Shown here piece after piece: positions 32,412 through 34,536 of a stretch of DNA of 34,536 nt. The DNA is from Candidatus Macondimonas diazotrophica. Its GTDB lineage: Bacteria; Pseudomonadota; Gammaproteobacteria; UBA5335. The stretch's first letter is position 1, and each line of letters starts with the position of its first letter. The translations under genes and the position numbers were made by a program. The notes beneath the pieces were generated by a model that had not been told where the DNA came from, did no database searches, and worked only from the letters and a program-made list of their open reading frames with translations. Where the stretch lies: NCBI RefSeq assembly GCF_004684205.1, contig NZ_SRIO01000019.1:1-34536 (forward strand), written 5' to 3'.

Positions 32412-32660
32412 TTACGAATCCGAACTGTCGTCCTGGGTCGTGGCTTTCTCAGCCGCATTGCGAATTCGGTCGTACAGGGCGGCGCCTGCCGCGTAGAGCG
32501 CGGTCGCCAGGGCGGTGAAGTTGACGACATCGCCTTGGATTCCCGTCGTTTCCTCGACAGGGACGCCAAATGCGTTCGCCAGGAGTGTAAGGAAAGTCGC
32601 AATGGCTGCGATCACAGCCTGCGTGCGTGCAGTGACTGAAAGGGCTGGAAGTTTGGTCAT
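32412..32660 (-). CDS. Small membrane protein, holin candidate (82 aa)
   Basis: The protein (MTKLPALSVTARTQAVIAAI) has two hydrophobic segments at about residues 12-32 and 47-64, separated by a short loop (VPVEETTGIQGD), and a charged C-terminus (AAEKATTQDDSSDS). That plan suits a class II holin. The start overlaps the stop of the previous gene as ATGA. It is far from the endolysin in this window, which is unusual. Alternatives are a head-associated membrane protein or a small unknown. It is the last phage gene before the histidine block. Confidence 0.6.
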   Translation of the reverse strand: MTKLPALSVTARTQAVIAAIATFLTLLANAFGVPVEETTGIQGDVVNFTALATALYAAGAALYDRIRNAAEKATTQDDSSDS

Positions 32661-32821
32661 GATCGGCGTTTCCTCGTTGGTCTCGATCCGGATTGCTTGC
32701 GCGCTTTTCGTCTTCCTGGGAGCCGGCGCTTGTGTGCTTCCAGGTCATCATCGTCCAACAGACCATAGATCGGCGCTTCGTCCGCCAGTGTGTCCAGCAG
32801 TCTGTCGAACTGATTACTCAT
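32657..32821 (-). CDS. Small basic protein between portal and holin candidate (54 aa)
   Basis: The start at 32821 overlaps the portal stop, in another frame, by a few bases. A longer frame within the portal gene is a shadow. The product (MSNQFDRLLDTLADEAPIYG, then LDDDDLEAHKRRLPGRRKAR) has an acidic helix followed by a very basic tail. Both flanking junctions are overlapping (ATG inside the portal end, ATGA at the other end), which supports translation. Function unknown, possibly DNA- or portal-associated. Confidence 0.6.
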   Translation of the reverse strand: MSNQFDRLLDTLADEAPIYGLLDDDDLEAHKRRLPGRRKARKQSGSRPTRKRRS

Positions 32822-34412
32822 CCTGGGGAGGTGGCTGGTCGCCGGGTGGAGATTGGGTCGCCTGTTCCTTGGCGAGTTTTTCCGCGCTGGCGCGTGCGGC
32901 TTCGTCCTCTTTCGCCTTCTGGCGAGCATTCGCATCCGCGAAGCCTTCCTTGCGGGCTTCAAAGTCCGGCTGATTGATGAAGCTGTTCGGATTGTCGAGG
33001 AGCGATTTGAACTCTTCGAGGGTCATCTCTTCCGGGACCACGTCCGATTTCACGAGATAGTCATAGACAACCTCGATCGGCAGAATTCCGTCCATGTACA
33101 TGGAGTGAATCGCCCGGAACTCGCGTGCGCCGGAGTGGTTGAGGAGGAAGTCCTTGCTCAGCGCGATCCTGATATCGGTCCGGGGCCTGGCGGCGCCTTC
33201 GTGCCACTGGACCCACAGGCGCAGGAGGCGGGTCACCGAGCGATCCACGACGCGGACCACATTCAGGAGGAGAGAGGCCTCGTTGGCCTCCTTCATGCGC
33301 AGTTCGTTGTCTGAGAGGGAAGCCTGGGCCTGAGCCTGGGAAATCAGGCGACCGCCAAGCGCGGCAATCTGGTTCTCCTTCTCGACAAGCGACTGTTCGA
33401 GGGATTTAAGACCGGTTCCGTGGAACTCCAGGATACCGGGTTTCTCATCTTCCGGTCCGATCTGCCACACGACATTCGGGCCGATGACATATTCCTTGTT
33501 CTGGCCTGCGGTCGGAGCGTAATAGATCGGAAGTGCGGTGTGATAGCGCCCATGCTGCAGTTGGGCATAGTCGCGGTAATGCGCCAGGTTCAGCGTGACA
33601 ATATCGCGGATCGGAGGTTTCTCGATCTCGGCTGTGCCCGAGAAAGGCCCGAAAAACTCGAACGGAATGCGGTCGAAGGTCCGCCCCCGGTTGATGGGGG
33701 TTCGAACCTCGTCCGGGGCGCCTTCCAGGGAGGCATCTGCGCCTTGCTTGAAATACAGGTGCTGGCGGTAGACATGGGTGTGGGTCCCATCGTTCTGGGC
33801 TTCGAGAACCAGGACGCGGTACGAGGTCAGGATGGCGTGCTGGAAGAAGGAATACTCCCCGCTCCGTTCCTGCCGGCCTTCCCGCAGGACGACCCGTGTC
33901 AGGGTCCAGCGCCCCTCGATCTTCTCATAATCCCAATCGACGATATTCTCGGTCCGGTAGATCGAGACATAGGGAACATCGGTTGGCTTGTTGCCCCGGT
34001 CGACCAGGGCGCCAACGCGGCCTGTCTCCATGATCTCATCGACGATCAGCTTCGCAGCGAAGGCGGGATCGTTTCCGTCGTCGGTGAACTTGTGTTCAAG
34101 ATCGTCCTTGAACTTGTCTGGAATGCCGACAATGTCGGGGGCTCTGCGGAAAATTGCGCCGACGAGGCCGTTCTTGGTCCGCGCGCTCATGTTTACGAAG
34201 ACGGCGCGGGACAGGAACTCCTTGTAATCTTCGGCATCGGCTGCCGACATCTTGGGAAGATAGGTCTGGGCGCGCTCCTTGATGGCGTCTTCCCCGAGCA
34301 CGGCGTCGCGTTGTTCCTGCCATGTGGCTTTCCAGGCCATATATTGCGGATGCGCGTAGAGCGGCGAAGCCAACATGTCGTCGGTCCGGCGATATTTTCG
34401 GCTGGCTGGCAT
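32814..34412 (-). CDS. Portal protein (DUF4055 family)
   Basis: The 532-residue protein (MPASRKYRRTDDMLASPLYA) has the pattern of DUF4055 portal-like phage proteins: YLPKMSAADAEDYKEFLSRA, FVNMSARTKNGLVGAIFRRA, then LIVDEIMETGRVGALVDRGN and IVDWDYEKIEGRWTLTRVVL. A central YYAPTAGQNKEYVIGPNVVW follows. Its C-terminus is charged and proline-rich (SPPGDQPPPQDE). The portal forms the ring through which DNA enters the head, binding terminase and the connector. Its neighbours are tRNA genes upstream and small coupled genes downstream. The terminase is presumably just outside the window. Confidence 0.87.
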   Translation of the reverse strand: MPASRKYRRTDDMLASPLYAHPQYMAWKATWQEQRDAVLGEDAIKERAQTYLPKMSAADAEDYKEFLSRAVFVNMSARTKNGLVGAIFRRAPDIVGIPDKFKDDLEHKFTDDGNDPAFAAKLIVDEIMETGRVGALVDRGNKPTDVPYVSIYRTENIVDWDYEKIEGRWTLTRVVLREGRQERSGEYSFFQHAILTSYRVLVLEAQNDGTHTHVYRQHLYFKQGADASLEGAPDEVRTPINRGRTFDRIPFEFFGPFSGTAEIEKPPIRDIVTLNLAHYRDYAQLQHGRYHTALPIYYAPTAGQNKEYVIGPNVVWQIGPEDEKPGILEFHGTGLKSLEQSLVEKENQIAALGGRLISQAQAQASLSDNELRMKEANEASLLLNVVRVVDRSVTRLLRLWVQWHEGAARPRTDIRIALSKDFLLNHSGAREFRAIHSMYMDGILPIEVVYDYLVKSDVVPEEMTLEEFKSLLDNPNSFINQPDFEARKEGFADANARQKAKEDEAARASAEKLAKEQATQSPPGDQPPPQDE

Positions 34413-34435
34413 TCCTTTCGTGCTCGTTGTGGAGA

Positions 34436-34511
34436 TGGTATTCCCGACGGGATTTGAACCCGTATCGCCAGATTGAAAGTCTGGTATCCTAACCAGTTAG
34501 AAGACGGGAAC
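34436..34511 (-). tRNA. tRNA-Glu (anticodon TTC)
   Basis: The 76-nt sequence folds as a full cloverleaf. The acceptor GTTCCCG pairs with CGGGAAT (first pair G-T), with discriminator A and an encoded CCA. The anticodon arm is CCAGA-CTTTCAA-TCTGG with TTC, which reads GAA/GAG. The T arm carries TTCAAAT. It lies 23 bp upstream of the portal start. Confidence 0.95.
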
Positions 34512-34512
34512 A

Positions 34513-34536
34513 TGGCCTGCGCGGCAGGATTTGAAC
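34513..34536 (-). tRNA. Partial tRNA, 3' end only
   Basis: The last 24 nt match a T loop (TTCAAAT), T-stem half, acceptor 3' strand and encoded CCA, ending one base from the tRNA-Glu gene. The anticodon is outside the window, so the identity is unknown. Confidence 0.75.

Noticed and set aside
1-34536. CRISPR arrays, integrase, transposase or insertion sequences
   Set aside because: No short regularly spaced repeats and no recombinase or transposase motifs were found on either strand.

Overview
The window is most of the late (virion assembly and lysis) region of a tailed, siphovirus-type phage. It probably infects an alphaproteobacterium. Almost every phage gene lies on the minus strand, so the natural reading order runs from the right edge to the left edge. 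The host guess rests on two things. The distal tail, hub, NlpC and tip gene order (DUF2460, DUF2163, peptidase, tip protein) is the one found in alphaproteobacterial gene transfer agents and their phage relatives. The four histidine genes also look alphaproteobacterial. No integrase or terminase is inside the window.

Right to left, region by region. 34.5-32.4 kb: a partial tRNA, tRNA-Glu(UUC), a DUF4055-type portal protein, and two small coupled genes, one a holin candidate. 32.4-29.8 kb: a block of four cellular-type histidine biosynthesis genes, hisH-hisA on the minus strand and hisF-hisE on the plus strand, the only plus-strand genes in the window. 29.6-26.4 kb: scaffold, major capsid protein, a Bbp16-like head protein and two small genes, ending at a terminator. 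26.3-23.8 kb: an accessory regulatory cluster with three consecutive PAS-type proteins (two also carrying a helix-turn-helix), a membrane-anchored coiled-coil protein and a small gene. 23.8-21.3 kb: a PhoH-like ATPase and the head-tail connector genes. 21.1-12.4 kb: tail tube, an HNH endonuclease, the two tail assembly chaperone frames with a -1 frameshift site, and a 1738-residue tape measure. 12.3-2.9 kb: GTA-like tail tip module, tail fibre and LamG-like protein. 2.8-1.3 kb: amidase endolysin with overlapping inner and outer spanins. 1.3-0 kb: small genes of unknown function, the last cut by the window edge.

Three things stand out. First, the histidine block interrupts the head operon between portal and scaffold. 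It would supply HisE, HisA and the HisH/HisF synthase, whose by-product AICAR enters purine synthesis. Its two halves are inverted relative to each other and their stop codons overlap. Second, four promoters on the minus strand share an unusual layout: a TTGAC -35 box, a fixed TTTTA inside the 17-nt spacer, and a TA-nnn -10 box. They precede scaffold, tail tube, tail fibre and a PAS gene, so this looks like a phage-wide late promoter class. Third, a complete programmed -1 frameshift signal (A AAA AAC, 8-nt spacer, 12-bp hairpin) sits at the end of the first tail chaperone frame.

Functional names come from reading protein motifs by eye. No database search was possible, and family assignments of the smaller proteins are tentative.
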